The notes: generated by a model not told the origin, from the sequence alone. Shown: positions 17,306 to 26,576, counted from the first letter of the stretch. The stretch: 52,975 bases of DNA from Anaerolineaceae bacterium UBA3924 (GCA_002385985.1 DGEO01000008.1:61062-114036), one strand, 5' to 3'. Numbers and translations: made by a program.

Positions 17306-18757
17306 ATGCCAATTCATTTTGGGACGGATGGTTGGAGAGCCGTAATCTCAGACACCTTTACCTTTTCGAACTTACGGCTGGTCACCCAGGCAATCGCCGA
17401 CGCGATTGCTTCGGGCTCGTGGATGAACGGCGATCATGATCCCAACAATAAGACGGTGGTTGTCGGCTACGACACCCGTTTTTTGTCAGACCGCTACGCT
17501 CAGGATGTCGCCCGGGTGATGGCCGCCAACGGGCTTAAAGTCTATCTCAGCCAGAGTGACGCGCCCACTCCGGCGATATCTTACGCCGTGCGTCACCTGA
17601 ACGCCATCGCGGGTGTGATGATCACCGCCTCGCACAACGCCCCGCGCTACAACGGCGTCAAGCTGAAATCGCCCTACGGTGGGTCGGCTTCGCCGGAGCA
17701 GTGCCGCCGGGTGGAGGTGTACCTGAACGACAACGAGGCTCAGGTGCGCGGTCCCAACCTGATGGACTTCGAGCAGGCCCGCAGCATGGGGCTCATCCAG
17801 CGCTTCAACCCCATCCCGGATTATCACAATCACCTGCGCAAACTGATTGACTTCGACGCCATCGCGGAAAACCCGCAGCAGATCGTGGTCGATTCGATGT
17901 ACGGCTCCGGCCGCGGCGTGATCCGCACCCTGCTGCAGGGCACGGGCTGCGAAGTTTACGAGCTGCGCAATGAGATGAACCCTGGGTTCGGCGGCGTCCA
18001 CCCCGAGCCGATCGCGAAGCACCTCGGACCGCTGAGCGGTGCGATTTCCATCGGCAAGGGAAGCATCGGCCTGGCCACCGACGGTGATGCGGACCGCATC
18101 GGAGCCATGGACGAGCGCTGCAACTTTGTTGACCCGCACAAGGTCATGGCGCTGGCGCTCAAGTACCTGGTCGAGCACCGCGGCTATACCGGTTCGGTGG
18201 TGCGGACCGTGTCGACCACGCGCATGATCGACCGGCTGGCAAAGAAGTACGGGCTGGTGCTGCATGAAACGCCGGTGGGCTTCAACCACATCGCCGACTG
18301 GATGATGGCCGAGGATGTGCTCATCGGCGGCGAGGAATCGGGCGGGATCTCCTTCAAGGGTCACATTCCGGAAGGCGACGGCATTCTGATGGGCCTGCTG
18401 CTGGTCGAAATGGTGGCCGTGACCGGGAAGACCCTGGGCGAGCTGGTGCAGGAGCTGCTGGACGAGGTCGGTCCGGCGCACTACGAGCGGGTGGACCTGC
18501 GCCTGAAGCACCCCGTGGCCAAGGATAAAATGACCGAGTACCTGCTCAACAACCGGCCGGAGGCCATCGGCGGGGAGCCCATTGTGGACATCACCTCGAC
18601 GGACGGGGTGAAGTACATCCTGGGCGACGACTCCTGGCTGCTGGTGCGCCCCTCCGGGACGGAGCCCGTGCTGCGCGTATACGCCGAAGGCCGCAGCCCG
18701 CAGATGGTCAGGGAAATGATGACCTACGGCCAGCAAATCGCTGCCAGCATTGTGTAA
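17306..18757 (+). CDS. Phosphoglucomutase/phosphomannomutase family protein
   Basis: An alpha-D-phosphohexomutase (483 residues) that interconverts hexose 1- and 6-phosphates, feeding nucleotide-sugar and glycan synthesis. Visible motifs: FGTDGWRA at residues 5-12, the phosphoserine loop MITASHNAPRYNGVK with Ser109 (Pro is Ala after TASHN), the metal loop TDGDADRIGAMD at about 256-267, the sugar loop GGEESGGISFKGHI near 345-358, and the phosphate loop RPSGTEPVLRVY near the C-terminus. Glucose versus mannose preference cannot be read. GAGGAG lies 5-10 nt before the ATG; a possible TATGAT -10 is at 17247-17252. A terminator follows. Confidence 0.93.
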   Translation: MPIHFGTDGWRAVISDTFTFSNLRLVTQAIADAIASGSWMNGDHDPNNKTVVVGYDTRFLSDRYAQDVARVMAANGLKVYLSQSDAPTPAISYAVRHLNAIAGVMITASHNAPRYNGVKLKSPYGGSASPEQCRRVEVYLNDNEAQVRGPNLMDFEQARSMGLIQRFNPIPDYHNHLRKLIDFDAIAENPQQIVVDSMYGSGRGVIRTLLQGTGCEVYELRNEMNPGFGGVHPEPIAKHLGPLSGAISIGKGSIGLATDGDADRIGAMDERCNFVDPHKVMALALKYLVEHRGYTGSVVRTVSTTRMIDRLAKKYGLVLHETPVGFNHIADWMMAEDVLIGGEESGGISFKGHIPEGDGILMGLLLVEMVAVTGKTLGELVQELLDEVGPAHYERVDLRLKHPVAKDKMTEYLLNNRPEAIGGEPIVDITSTDGVKYILGDDSWLLVRPSGTEPVLRVYAEGRSPQMVREMMTYGQQIAASIV

Positions 18758-18773
18758 TCCTGCCGGGTAAACA

Positions 18774-18809
18774 CAAAACAGCCGCCTGTTAACCGGGCGG
18801 CTGTTTTTA
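18774..18809. terminator. Bidirectional terminator
   Basis: A 9-bp GC-rich stem (ACAGCCGCC at 18778-18786 with 18796-18804) is flanked by A residues on the left and five T residues on the right. It serves both the phosphohexomutase gene (plus) and the nine-gene cluster ending at 18827 (minus). Confidence 0.92.
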
Positions 18810-18826
18810 TTACCAGATATTACACT

Positions 18827-19543
18827 CTAGGAAGCCAGCCGAGTCCGGCGGGCGAAGACAATCACCCCCAGCAGGCCCAGCGCGATAACCACCATTCCGG
18901 GCAGGCCGCCTTCGTCAAAGAAGCCGGTCTGGGGCAGCGCGGTGGAGGTGGGCCGGGCGCTCTGGGTCAGGAAGGCCGAGACGGTGGCCGTGCGAGCGAC
19001 CGAACCGACCGATGTGGCGCCGGTGACCGGGGTTGTGGTGGCCACCGCGACAACCGGTGTGATAGTCGGAGGATTGGTCGGCTGAGTGGTCGGCTGGTTG
19101 GTCGGCGTGGCCGTGGAGGCCTGGGCCACTGCCACCGGGGTTTTCGTCGGCGCGGGCTGTGTGTAGGTGGGGAAGATCGATTCCAGCGTCGGCGAAGGCA
19201 CAAACCCGGTGGGGGTCTTTGTGGGGGCTGCCTTGGCCGGGTCGGCTGCCTGGCTGGCCATTTGAGTCTGCGTGGCGTTCATGGAGACGGAAGCGTTGGT
19301 CGCAGCCACAACCGCCGCCCGGGCTGCCTGGGTGGGGCCAAACCCGCCGTTGAAGAGCACAAAGAAGATGGCCAGCAGTCCGAATAGGAAAATAAAGGCG
19401 ATGATCAGGACTGCGGAGAAGAAGGTGCGGTTGGCCGGCTGCGCCCGCACCGATTCCGAGGTCGATGGAATGGCGGGCAGTGCCTGCTCGGAGTCACCGT
19501 CCAGAATGGGGTCAGGTTCGTGGTTGAGTTCTTCGTTGGTCAT
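18827..19543 (-). CDS. Membrane protein with C-terminal LPQTG sorting-type signal
   Basis: A 238-residue protein. A polar N-terminus (about 1-40) precedes a membrane segment at about 42-66, then an Ala/Thr/Pro-rich stalk (about 95-195). The C-terminus has LPQTG, then GFFDEGGLPG, a hydrophobic helix MVVIALGLLGVIVFA and a basic tail ARRTRLAS, which is the tripartite layout of a sortase cell-wall signal. The N-terminal segment is internal rather than a cleavable signal, so one possible topology has two helices with the stalk outside. It is the last gene of the nine-gene cluster. GGAGGATT precedes the ATG. No sortase gene is in the window. Confidence 0.7.
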   Translation of the reverse strand: MTNEELNHEPDPILDGDSEQALPAIPSTSESVRAQPANRTFFSAVLIIAFIFLFGLLAIFFVLFNGGFGPTQAARAAVVAATNASVSMNATQTQMASQAADPAKAAPTKTPTGFVPSPTLESIFPTYTQPAPTKTPVAVAQASTATPTNQPTTQPTNPPTITPVVAVATTTPVTGATSVGSVARTATVSAFLTQSARPTSTALPQTGFFDEGGLPGMVVIALGLLGVIVFARRTRLAS

Positions 19544-19560
19544 GTGGTGAATCCTCCAGA

Positions 19561-20610
19561 TCAGTCGAGGATGGTGAGGTTGTTCAATGGCACGGTGACG
19601 GTTTCATTTGTTTCCAGGCGCACCTCGCCGGCGGGCACCCGCAGACCTCCGGGGAAGGAGGTCAAGCCGGGCTTGATCGCCACCAGCAGGCCAACCTGGC
19701 TGGCGTAGGGCGGGCGGAGCACCTTCACCGTCTGCCCGGGGGCGTACTCAACCCAGTCGGTGGCCAGTTCGGCTTCGACCGGGAAGGGAAGCAAAATGTC
19801 AGGCCGCTGGCTCATCAGCGGGTCCCAGGTGGCGTTCAGGACCACGTCATCCTTCTTGCGGTCCGCCAGCAGGCGGTAGGCCACCGTGTTGATGGGCAGT
19901 TTACCGAAGCCTTCCAGCAGCGCGATGGGGTAGGGCTGCTTCATGGCAGCCGGGATCAGGTCGGCGGTCATACTGCCCAGGATCATCCCGCGCAGGGGCA
20001 GCTCGGCCGCGGCGTCGAAGACCTCGGGGTCAGAGAGATGCCCGGCCAGGATGATTGAGCCGCGCAGGGTAATGTCCAGATCGGCCCGGGTCAGCGGGGC
20101 GTCCGGGGAGTGGGCCACCACCTCCAATAGCGAAGTGGCGGTCAGGTTGTTGCCCCACACACCCTGCACCAGGGTGCCGCTGGTTTCGATCACCGCGCCG
20201 AACTCGGGGATGATTTCCACCACCCGTCCCGGGAAGGCCGCCTTCAGCTCGACCGGTTCGCCCAACGTGCCCAGCAGCACCTGGCCGTTCTGGATGGAGA
20301 TGATCTCGCAGGCCTCAGGGGCGCGGATGACCCGGGAGAACATGCCGCCGGTCTGGGCGATCACGTCGCCTTTCTGCAGCTTTTCTCCCGCCTTGCGCTC
20401 CAGGGCTTTGTGGGCTGCCGCGGCGTCGCGCAGGCTGAGCACCTTGCGCACGTCGATCAGCAGGTGCCTGCCCGGCAGCACCCCTTCCGCGATGACATCA
20501 ATGGCCTGCACGGTCTGCCCGGCCCGCACGAGCACGCTGCCGTGGACGGGCAGGGTCCGCGCCCGGCGGAAGGAGGTTTTTGGGAGCATGTGGGTGACTG
20601 TGGCAAACAT
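19561..20610 (-). CDS. Conserved hypothetical protein with barrel-like repeats
   Basis: A 349-residue soluble-looking protein, not recognised as a named family. Segments with the pattern hydrophobic-x-x-G-x-x-V-x-x-G-D-x-I (PVHGSVLVRAGQTVQAIDVI at about 23-42; AGEKLQKGDVIAQTGG at about 74-89; PGRVVEIIPEFGAVIETSG near 124-142) resemble biotinyl/lipoyl-type barrel-sandwich hybrid folds, and the C-terminal QTVKVLRPPYASQVGLLVAI could be a small beta-barrel (KOW-like). No lipoylation or biotinylation lysine motif is evident. It sits 17 nt after the MutL-like ATPase gene, and the two are likely partners. Confidence 0.6.
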   Translation of the reverse strand: MFATVTHMLPKTSFRRARTLPVHGSVLVRAGQTVQAIDVIAEGVLPGRHLLIDVRKVLSLRDAAAAHKALERKAGEKLQKGDVIAQTGGMFSRVIRAPEACEIISIQNGQVLLGTLGEPVELKAAFPGRVVEIIPEFGAVIETSGTLVQGVWGNNLTATSLLEVVAHSPDAPLTRADLDITLRGSIILAGHLSDPEVFDAAAELPLRGMILGSMTADLIPAAMKQPYPIALLEGFGKLPINTVAYRLLADRKKDDVVLNATWDPLMSQRPDILLPFPVEAELATDWVEYAPGQTVKVLRPPYASQVGLLVAIKPGLTSFPGGLRVPAGEVRLETNETVTVPLNNLTILD

Positions 20611-20627
20611 GGTTCACTCGTAATAGA

Positions 20628-22352
20628 TCAGCGCAGTTCGGCGGCCCACTGCTGCAGCAGGGCGGTTCGCTTCTCCGGGTCCGGGGGCATCACCAGCGGG
20701 CGCCCGCGGGTGTCGATGATCGCCCCGCATGCCCCGCCCACGATCCGGTAGCTGTGCGACTGGTCGCCCCGCAGCGGATCGATCTGCATCGGGCGGAGGG
20801 CCTTCAGGTGCACGTTGGCCGCCTGTTCCGGCCGGATGGGCAGCACGGTCAGCGAACCCTGCTTCACTTCCAGCCGGGCCTCCTCGCCATGCTCGTATTC
20901 GACGCGCACTTCCAGGATAGGCGTACCCGGTTTGGCACGACAGATGGGTGCAATAACTGTGCCGAGATTGAGATATGCGCTGCTTTCAATCACCTGAACC
21001 GGAAGCAGCGGGTTGATTTCGGCCAGCGAGCCCAGCGCGGGGGTGAGGTCGTAGGCGTCCAGCACCAGGGTGGTGATGCCGATGGGCTGCAGGCCGTCCA
21101 GCAGGATCTGCAGGCTCTGCCAGCAGGAGGCCCGTTCGGCGAACACCTGGCCGCTGGCCAGGATGGGCTCGAAGCTCACGGTCAGCTGCGGCCAGTCAGA
21201 CAGCAGGCGCTGCATGCCCAGGCGCAGCAGCTGGCGGGCCATGGCGTGCTCGATCATCACCGATTCTTCGGTCACCGGCACGCTGTCGGGGAACAGGGTT
21301 TTGTTGTACAGGTAGTCGCGCACGTCCCCGGCCGCGTGCTGGCCCGGCAGCCACTGCAGCACCTCGTTGATGTCGGTCAGCTCCAGCGCGCGGGTCAGGC
21401 CGATGCCCAGCCCGCAGGGGACCATGCTCAGGCAGAGCTGTCCCTGCCGGCCGGCGGCCATGGTGATGGTCGAAGACCCCAAATCCAGCCCGAAGACGCC
21501 CTTGGCCCGGTCATAAATCTGGCTGAGGAAGCGGATGATGCGCCCGAAGCCGTACTGGGTGGGGATGGGGTCTTTGGTGGCCAGTTTCGCCATGTCGGCC
21601 AGGCCGCCCAGCTGCCGGGAGCGGATGCGGGTGAGCACCTCGGAGGCTTTTTCATAAGCGGGGCCGAGGTTTTCGATTTCCATGGCCGGGCGGACGTTGG
21701 GGGCCGCGCTCACCGGGGCATACGGTGAGAGGGTTTCGCTGATGCGGGCGGCCAGGTCCGGGTTGCCGGCGTAGATGATCTCCGGGCGTTTTTCGGAGGG
21801 AAGAATCTGCACTGCGAACTGGATCAGCTCGGCCAGCCGGGCGACGGAGCGGTTGGCGCCGCCGTCGATGCCCCCGGCGATCAGGATCAGGTCGGGTTCA
21901 GCCTTGAGCAGGGCGTCGATCTGCTCTTCCGGATGGCGGCGGTCGGTCAGGCCGATGGAATCGAGCACCTGTCCCGGCAGGCTGGCCGCCAGGCGGTTGA
22001 TGGAGCGCAGCGAAATGTCCTCGAGCAGCCCGGCGGTGACGATGCGCAGCGACGGCCCCAGCGAGTAGGTGATGGCCAGCTGGTCCACTCCGTTGCCGCT
22101 CAGGTCAGAGGGCAGGATCAGGCGGCCGGTCCCGTCGTAGAAGTTGCGCGCGGTCAGCTCGGACAGGCGCTGGATGGCCTGTTGGACGCCTTCACCGATG
22201 TGGAAGAAGGGCGCCCTGGCTGTGGTGGGGGCTTCCCCGGCGGAGACGAAACGGTACTGGCCGTCGACCACGTCGAACAGCAGCGCCCGCGTCTGCGCGG
22301 AACTGATATCGATGGCGAGAACCGACTCTGCTTCAACTACTGGCTGGGTCAT
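20628..22352 (-). CDS. MutL-like (glutamate mutase L family) actin-fold ATPase
   Basis: A 574-residue protein resembling the glutamate-mutase-associated MutL family of the ASKHA/actin-like ATPase fold. Two phosphate-loop-like segments are visible: LAIDISSAQTRALLFD near the N-terminus (about residues 12-27) and FGLDLGSSTITMAAG near 290, suggesting two related halves. Other conserved pieces are LILIAGGIDGGAN and YAGNPDLAARI. In glutamate fermenters MutL is found with mutS/mutE of B12-dependent glutamate mutase; neither is nearby, so its role here is probably different. The ATG at 22352 follows an AGG site; a GTG at 22358 is an alternative. It is gene seven of the nine-gene cluster. Confidence 0.75.
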   Translation of the reverse strand: MTQPVVEAESVLAIDISSAQTRALLFDVVDGQYRFVSAGEAPTTARAPFFHIGEGVQQAIQRLSELTARNFYDGTGRLILPSDLSGNGVDQLAITYSLGPSLRIVTAGLLEDISLRSINRLAASLPGQVLDSIGLTDRRHPEEQIDALLKAEPDLILIAGGIDGGANRSVARLAELIQFAVQILPSEKRPEIIYAGNPDLAARISETLSPYAPVSAAPNVRPAMEIENLGPAYEKASEVLTRIRSRQLGGLADMAKLATKDPIPTQYGFGRIIRFLSQIYDRAKGVFGLDLGSSTITMAAGRQGQLCLSMVPCGLGIGLTRALELTDINEVLQWLPGQHAAGDVRDYLYNKTLFPDSVPVTEESVMIEHAMARQLLRLGMQRLLSDWPQLTVSFEPILASGQVFAERASCWQSLQILLDGLQPIGITTLVLDAYDLTPALGSLAEINPLLPVQVIESSAYLNLGTVIAPICRAKPGTPILEVRVEYEHGEEARLEVKQGSLTVLPIRPEQAANVHLKALRPMQIDPLRGDQSHSYRIVGGACGAIIDTRGRPLVMPPDPEKRTALLQQWAAELR

Positions 22353-22365
22353 AAGCACCTGTCTG

Positions 22366-23016
22366 CTAGAACTGCGTCAGTGAAGTAACCAGAAAATCCA
22401 CCCGCTCGATCAGGGCGGTCAGCGAGGCGGCCATGACTCCGGCGAACAGCGCGCCCAGCGTGATGCCAATGAAGACCTTGCCGGCCTGGGAAAGACCCTC
22501 GACCAGGATTCCCCGGCCGGGTGGTTCTCCATTTCGGCTGCGGGCGCCGAAGTGGAAATAGGCCAGGGTGGCAATGGTGCCGATCAGCATGAACAGCCCG
22601 TCGATCAGCTGGCCGCCCGGGGCAAAGGCGGTGATGCCGTCCAGTGTCTGGGGGATGATGGTGCCCAGAACCGCCCCGCCGATGACGACCGCCGCACCGG
22701 CGCCGGTCAGGTAGGCCATGGGCAGGTTGCCCAGCCAGGCCAGCGGGCGGACCAGCTTGGTCAGCAGCAGCAGAGCGAGAACGACGCCCACGGCGGCGAT
22801 GGCTTTCTCCGTTGGCGTCGAGGTGCGCAGCAGCGGCCAGGCCAGCCGGGGCAGGATCACCTGGGTGATCAGCAGCACAGCGACGTATCCGGCGGTCACC
22901 CCGACGAACAGGTAGGAGGCGGTGCGGAAAAACGGGTTATCTCCCCACACGTAGCTGAAGATCATCAGCGTGAGGAGAATACCGAGGATGGTCCAAATCA
23001 GGTCTGGAAATTCCAT
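22366..23016 (-). CDS. Multipass membrane protein of the MutL-like cluster
   Basis: A 216-residue protein with about five to six membrane segments (TILGILLTLMIFSYVWG; LFVGVTAGYVAVLLITQVIL; AIAAVGVVLALLLLTKLV; the AAVVIGGAVLGTII region; LFMLIGTIATLAYF; GKVFIGITLGALFAGVMAASL). No domain is recognised. It starts 4 nt after the zinc-ribbon gene stop and ends 13 nt before the MutL-like gene, so it is cotranscribed with them and may supply their membrane platform. Confidence 0.65.
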   Translation of the reverse strand: MEFPDLIWTILGILLTLMIFSYVWGDNPFFRTASYLFVGVTAGYVAVLLITQVILPRLAWPLLRTSTPTEKAIAAVGVVLALLLLTKLVRPLAWLGNLPMAYLTGAGAAVVIGGAVLGTIIPQTLDGITAFAPGGQLIDGLFMLIGTIATLAYFHFGARSRNGEPPGRGILVEGLSQAGKVFIGITLGALFAGVMAASLTALIERVDFLVTSLTQF

Positions 23017-23020
23017 GCAG

Positions 23021-24937
23021 TTACACCCCTGTACTACGAGTGGACTTGGAGCGGCTGCCGGCCAGCTGCGCCAGGCTGCCCAGCAGGGTGATCCCCAGGA
23101 TCACGATCAGCCCGGCCTGGTAGCTGCTCAGGCGCTGCAGGGCAGGGCCATCCGGGTTGGCCTGGATGGTGCTGTAATACCCGCCTCCGACCAGGCCGGA
23201 AACCAGGCCGTCGATCTGGCCGGACTGCTGGTAAGGCAGCAGCAGCGGCCCGGCCTGGGCGCTGGCGACCATCAGCAGCGGGGTTCCGTCCAGCAGCGGG
23301 CCGGCCTGTTCGATCCAGGCCTGGCCGCCTTCCAGCGAATCGGTCAGCACCAGCACGGCGTTGAAGTCGGCAATGGTTTCAATCCCGCTGACGGCGGGCA
23401 GCTGCCAGGGGAAGCGGTGCGTGTCAAAGGTGGACTGGATCACCCGCTGCGGGGCCAGGGCGAAGGCCTGCAGGCCCGAAGCGCCGCCCGGCAGGTAACC
23501 AAGGTTGACCAGCTCTTCTTCCGGCTGGAAGGCATCGGCCCCGTTCTCGACCGCGTCCAGCAGGCGGTCGGCCAGCACCGGGCCGGCCGGGTGGGTGGAC
23601 AGGATGGCGATGCGGGCGTTCATGCGCAGCAGGTCCAGCAGCGGGCCCTGGGCGGCGGTTTCAAGCTCGGGGGCGTAGGCAGGCTGGTAATCGATCACCA
23701 CCAGCACCCGGGGCGGAATGCTGCCCGACAGCCCGGCGATGGCCTCGCGCATGTGGATGGTCTCCGGAGGGAACAGGGCCAGCTGGCTGGCGAAAGGCCC
23801 GACCAGGCGCGGCAGCAGCACGGCTGCGATCAGGATCAGCCCGACGATCAGCCGGCCCAGGCCGGCCGGCCGGGAGCGGCGGCGCTCGCGCGCTGCGGGC
23901 GCGGGGGCCACCTTTTCATGCACCAGGCTTTCCAGCAGCGCGGCGTGCAGGCGCTGCTTGTCGTTCACCACCACACGCGAGGAATAGGCCGGCGGCGGGG
24001 TGAAGCGGGTGGCCGCTGACGAGCCGGGAATCACTCCGGCGATCCCGGCCAGGGGACCGGTGTCCTCCAGGGCGGGCGGCTCTTCCTCAACGGCCGGGGG
24101 GAGGGCGGCCTCCAGTTCACCGGCCAGGTCGGGTTCTTCCGGCTGCTCTTCGTATTCCGGCTGGCTTTCCGGGAGCGGTTCGCCGCTTTCCTCCACCGGC
24201 CAGTCAGGGATGTCGGCGCCGTTTTTCTGGGCTTCCTCCTCCGGGCTTTCACCGGCGGAAGCGCTCCAGGCGGAGTCTGGGTCAGGTTCCATCTGGAAGA
24301 CGCGGGCGCCGGCGAAGTCAGCTTCCTCCGAACCCTCGCGTTCTTCGGGTTCAGGGGCCTTTTCTTCCGCCGGAGAGGCTTCCTCGTCGGAGGGCCCGCC
24401 GCGCAGGGCGTCCAGCCAGGTGGAGTCTTCTTCGGTCTCTTCCGCTGAGCTTTGCTCAGCCAGACCTTCGGGTTCCGGGAATGCGCGGGCAAAGCCGGCT
24501 TCCCCGGGCTGTTCCTTGCCTTCACCGGCTTCCGGCTGGCTGGCTTCGGGTTCCTCCGGTGTGCTCGGCGCTTTGCCGGAAGGCTCGCCCGGGGTGAAGC
24601 TGCGGGCCGCAAGCGGTTCGTTGGCCAGGCGGGCCATCCAGTCGACTGGCTTGCCCGGCTCGAAACCGGCTGGCTCTTCCTCCTCCGGCTCCATCCCTTC
24701 GCTGGGGACGGCGCCGCGCAGGCTCTCCAGCCAGTCGTCGCTCTCGGACGGTTCCTCCGGCTCGGGTTCGTCCCCCTCGCGGTAGGACTTCAGCCAGTCG
24801 GGCAGCTCCGGCGCTTCCGCGGGGTCGATGAAATCAGAATCGCCCTCCAGATAGGTCAGCCGGGTGCCGCAGTTGGAGCAAACCTCCGCATCGGGCGGGT
24901 TCAGAGTATCACAGATGGGGCATCGGATATCGGTCAT
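23021..24937 (-). CDS. Zinc-ribbon membrane protein with acidic linker
   Basis: A 638-residue protein. Residues 6-23 form a zinc ribbon (CPIC...CSNCG). A long acidic Glu/Pro-rich linker (about 30-320) contains repeated short W motifs: PDWLKSYRE, DDWLESLRG, VDWMARLAN, STWLDALRG, DIPDWPVEE. A membrane segment lies at about 358-380 (GRLIVGLILIAAVLLPRLVG), then a folded domain (about 390-600) with VLVVIDYQPAYAPELE, and a second membrane segment near the C-terminus (AGLIVILGITLLGSLAQ). The linker and zinc ribbon would be cytoplasmic and the domain external. The W motifs could be docking sites. It is the largest member of the nine-gene cluster. Confidence 0.7.
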   Translation of the reverse strand: MTDIRCPICDTLNPPDAEVCSNCGTRLTYLEGDSDFIDPAEAPELPDWLKSYREGDEPEPEEPSESDDWLESLRGAVPSEGMEPEEEEPAGFEPGKPVDWMARLANEPLAARSFTPGEPSGKAPSTPEEPEASQPEAGEGKEQPGEAGFARAFPEPEGLAEQSSAEETEEDSTWLDALRGGPSDEEASPAEEKAPEPEEREGSEEADFAGARVFQMEPDPDSAWSASAGESPEEEAQKNGADIPDWPVEESGEPLPESQPEYEEQPEEPDLAGELEAALPPAVEEEPPALEDTGPLAGIAGVIPGSSAATRFTPPPAYSSRVVVNDKQRLHAALLESLVHEKVAPAPAARERRRSRPAGLGRLIVGLILIAAVLLPRLVGPFASQLALFPPETIHMREAIAGLSGSIPPRVLVVIDYQPAYAPELETAAQGPLLDLLRMNARIAILSTHPAGPVLADRLLDAVENGADAFQPEEELVNLGYLPGGASGLQAFALAPQRVIQSTFDTHRFPWQLPAVSGIETIADFNAVLVLTDSLEGGQAWIEQAGPLLDGTPLLMVASAQAGPLLLPYQQSGQIDGLVSGLVGGGYYSTIQANPDGPALQRLSSYQAGLIVILGITLLGSLAQLAGSRSKSTRSTGV

Positions 24938-24940
24938 GGT

Positions 24941-25558
24941 TTATCCACTGTAGGGGCGGTGAGCGCCGATGGCAATCCTCAGACCGGCGATCAGGCTGCC
25001 GATCGCCACGCCCAGCAGAATGCCCCGAGCGCCGGCCATGGGCAGGCGGTTGAGGACGGCCAGCAGAGTTCCCAGAACCGGCACCTGGGCCAGGCCGGCC
25101 AGAATACCGCTGGCCAGCAGCAGGAACACCACCGCGCTGATGGCGAAGGTGACCGCCATCAGCCCTTTCCGGTTCTGGAAGAAGCGCAGCGCTGCGTAGG
25201 CCAGACTGATGCTGACCACGGCCAGCAGGCTGGCTTCCACCGGCACCTGGATGGCGGTGACCACCTGGCGGAACTGCGGGTCAGAGGGGCTGAAGAACAG
25301 CCCGGCCAGCAGCGTGATCACGAACGTGACCACCACGATCAGGCTGTAGGGCGCCAGGGGCTGATTATCGCGCACCCGGCGGAAGTGCACCCCGACCATG
25401 TTGAGAATGGCGATGACCCCCGCGACAGCGGCCAGGATCACCGCCCAGTCGAGGAGCAGTGAGCGCATGGCGAGCACCGGCCCGGCGGGAACGAAGTAAC
25501 TGATGAGTACGAGCAGGCTCGTGGCGATGGCGATGACCGCAGCGGTGGGAGATCTCAT
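24941..25558 (-). CDS. Multipass membrane protein of the MutL-like cluster
   Basis: A 205-residue protein with about six membrane segments (AVIAIATSLLVLISYFVPAG; LLDWAVILAAVAGVIAILNMVG; YSLIVVVTFVITLLAGLFF; SLLAVVSISLAYAALRFF; MAVTFAISAVVFLLLASGILAGLA; ILLGVAIGSLIAGLRIAIG). No family is recognised. Its start overlaps the stop of the DUF6754 gene by 4 nt and its stop is 3 nt from the zinc-ribbon gene start, so expression is tightly coupled. Confidence 0.65.
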   Translation of the reverse strand: MRSPTAAVIAIATSLLVLISYFVPAGPVLAMRSLLLDWAVILAAVAGVIAILNMVGVHFRRVRDNQPLAPYSLIVVVTFVITLLAGLFFSPSDPQFRQVVTAIQVPVEASLLAVVSISLAYAALRFFQNRKGLMAVTFAISAVVFLLLASGILAGLAQVPVLGTLLAVLNRLPMAGARGILLGVAIGSLIAGLRIAIGAHRPYSG

Positions 25559-26304
25559 AGTACCCCTGTAAACACGAGGACGGAACCGGCCAGCAGCGCC
25601 AGGATGAGGATCCAGCGAAGCATATCCTGGGCCAGCAGGCTGCTTTCGTAGATGCGTCCGGCTTCAAGATAGGTCGGCAGGGCGAACAATTCTTCGCCGA
25701 TCAGCGGCTCCTGCGCGGAAGCGTACATCACCGCCTGCGCGGGAAGGGAGTTGGATCCGGCCAGCAGGAACTGATTTTCCCGCCCGGCCGCCTGTGCCAG
25801 CAGTGCCACCTCCGGCCCGAAATCGCCGACCAGAATGTTGGCGGATATGTTCTCCGTATGCACCAGCGGGATGGTCCCGGCGATGTAGGAGAGTGGTGTG
25901 GGACCGGCGAGGATGGCCGAGTCCGGGTCGATCAGCTCGGGGACGTTGGTCTTCTGGTAGGCGGCCTTCATGCTGTCCTTGCTGAGCAGGGCCAGGGTGC
26001 CGTGACCGGAAGTGGCCAGCGGGGGCCGGTCGCTGACCGAGCTGATCTCGCTGATGCGTTCGAGCGAAGCCAGGCCCACCAGAGCCGAAGCGCTGTCCGG
26101 CTCCGTGATGCTGGCACTGCCCAGCGAGATGTGCGCCCGGGTGCCCTGCTCGACTGCCAGGCCGATCGAGCGCCGCAGGCGGCGGAAGGGCGTGATCACC
26201 CGCCAGGTGCGCCGGCGCGCCGGGGAGGTGAACACGTAGAGCAGCACCAGCAGCGAAAAGGCGATGACTAACAGGATGAGTCCGGCAGTGGTCTGTAAAT
26301 CCAT
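25555..26304 (-). CDS. DUF6754 family membrane protein
   Basis: A 249-residue protein with one membrane segment at about residues 6-26, a globular domain and a C-terminal membrane segment (LRWILILALLAGSVLVFTGVL). The central part (IGLAVEQGTRAHISLG; VSDRPPLATSGHGTLALLS; FGPEVALLAQAAGRENQ; YASAQEPLIGEELFA) matches my memory of DUF6754, a family of unknown function. The start is set at ATG 26304, which overlaps the upstream stop by one base (TGATG); longer in-frame readings up to 26904 are antisense to or shadows of the neighbouring genes. Confidence 0.75.
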   Translation of the reverse strand: MDLQTTAGLILLVIAFSLLVLLYVFTSPARRRTWRVITPFRRLRRSIGLAVEQGTRAHISLGSASITEPDSASALVGLASLERISEISSVSDRPPLATSGHGTLALLSKDSMKAAYQKTNVPELIDPDSAILAGPTPLSYIAGTIPLVHTENISANILVGDFGPEVALLAQAAGRENQFLLAGSNSLPAQAVMYASAQEPLIGEELFALPTYLEAGRIYESSLLAQDMLRWILILALLAGSVLVFTGVL

Positions 26305-26576
26305 CAGTGATCTTTCTCCTGGCGAAGGAAGGCGGCGAAAGCGCGGGTCTCCTCGGGGTCTTCCAGCAGGTCGGCCAGCGCCTGCCAGCTGCTGTTCGGG
26401 TTTCCGGGTGTGCGCCCGGCGTGGAGGAGCTGGGCGATCAGCGGGTTGACCGGTCCCAGACCGGTGAGCAGGAAGGCCGCGACTTCGTCGAACCCCCATC
26501 GATGCAAGAATCGTGCCCAATCGGTCCAGTGGGCACGGCGCCCATTCTCCGAGGGGCCGGTTGGTGATGGTGTCAT
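26304..26576 (-). CDS. Small hypothetical protein of the cluster
   Basis: A 90-residue soluble protein with several Trp and Arg residues (RRAHWTDWARFLHRWGFDEVAAF), a middle segment GLGPVNPLIAQLLHAGR and an acidic-to-basic helical C-terminus (LEDPEETRAFAAFLRQEKDH). No domain is recognised. The ATG at 26576 follows GAGGA and overlaps the PIG-L stop by 4 nt; the downstream gene starts within its stop (TGATG), so it is translationally coupled on both sides. Confidence 0.6.
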   Translation of the reverse strand: MTPSPTGPSENGRRAHWTDWARFLHRWGFDEVAAFLLTGLGPVNPLIAQLLHAGRTPGNPNSSWQALADLLEDPEETRAFAAFLRQEKDH

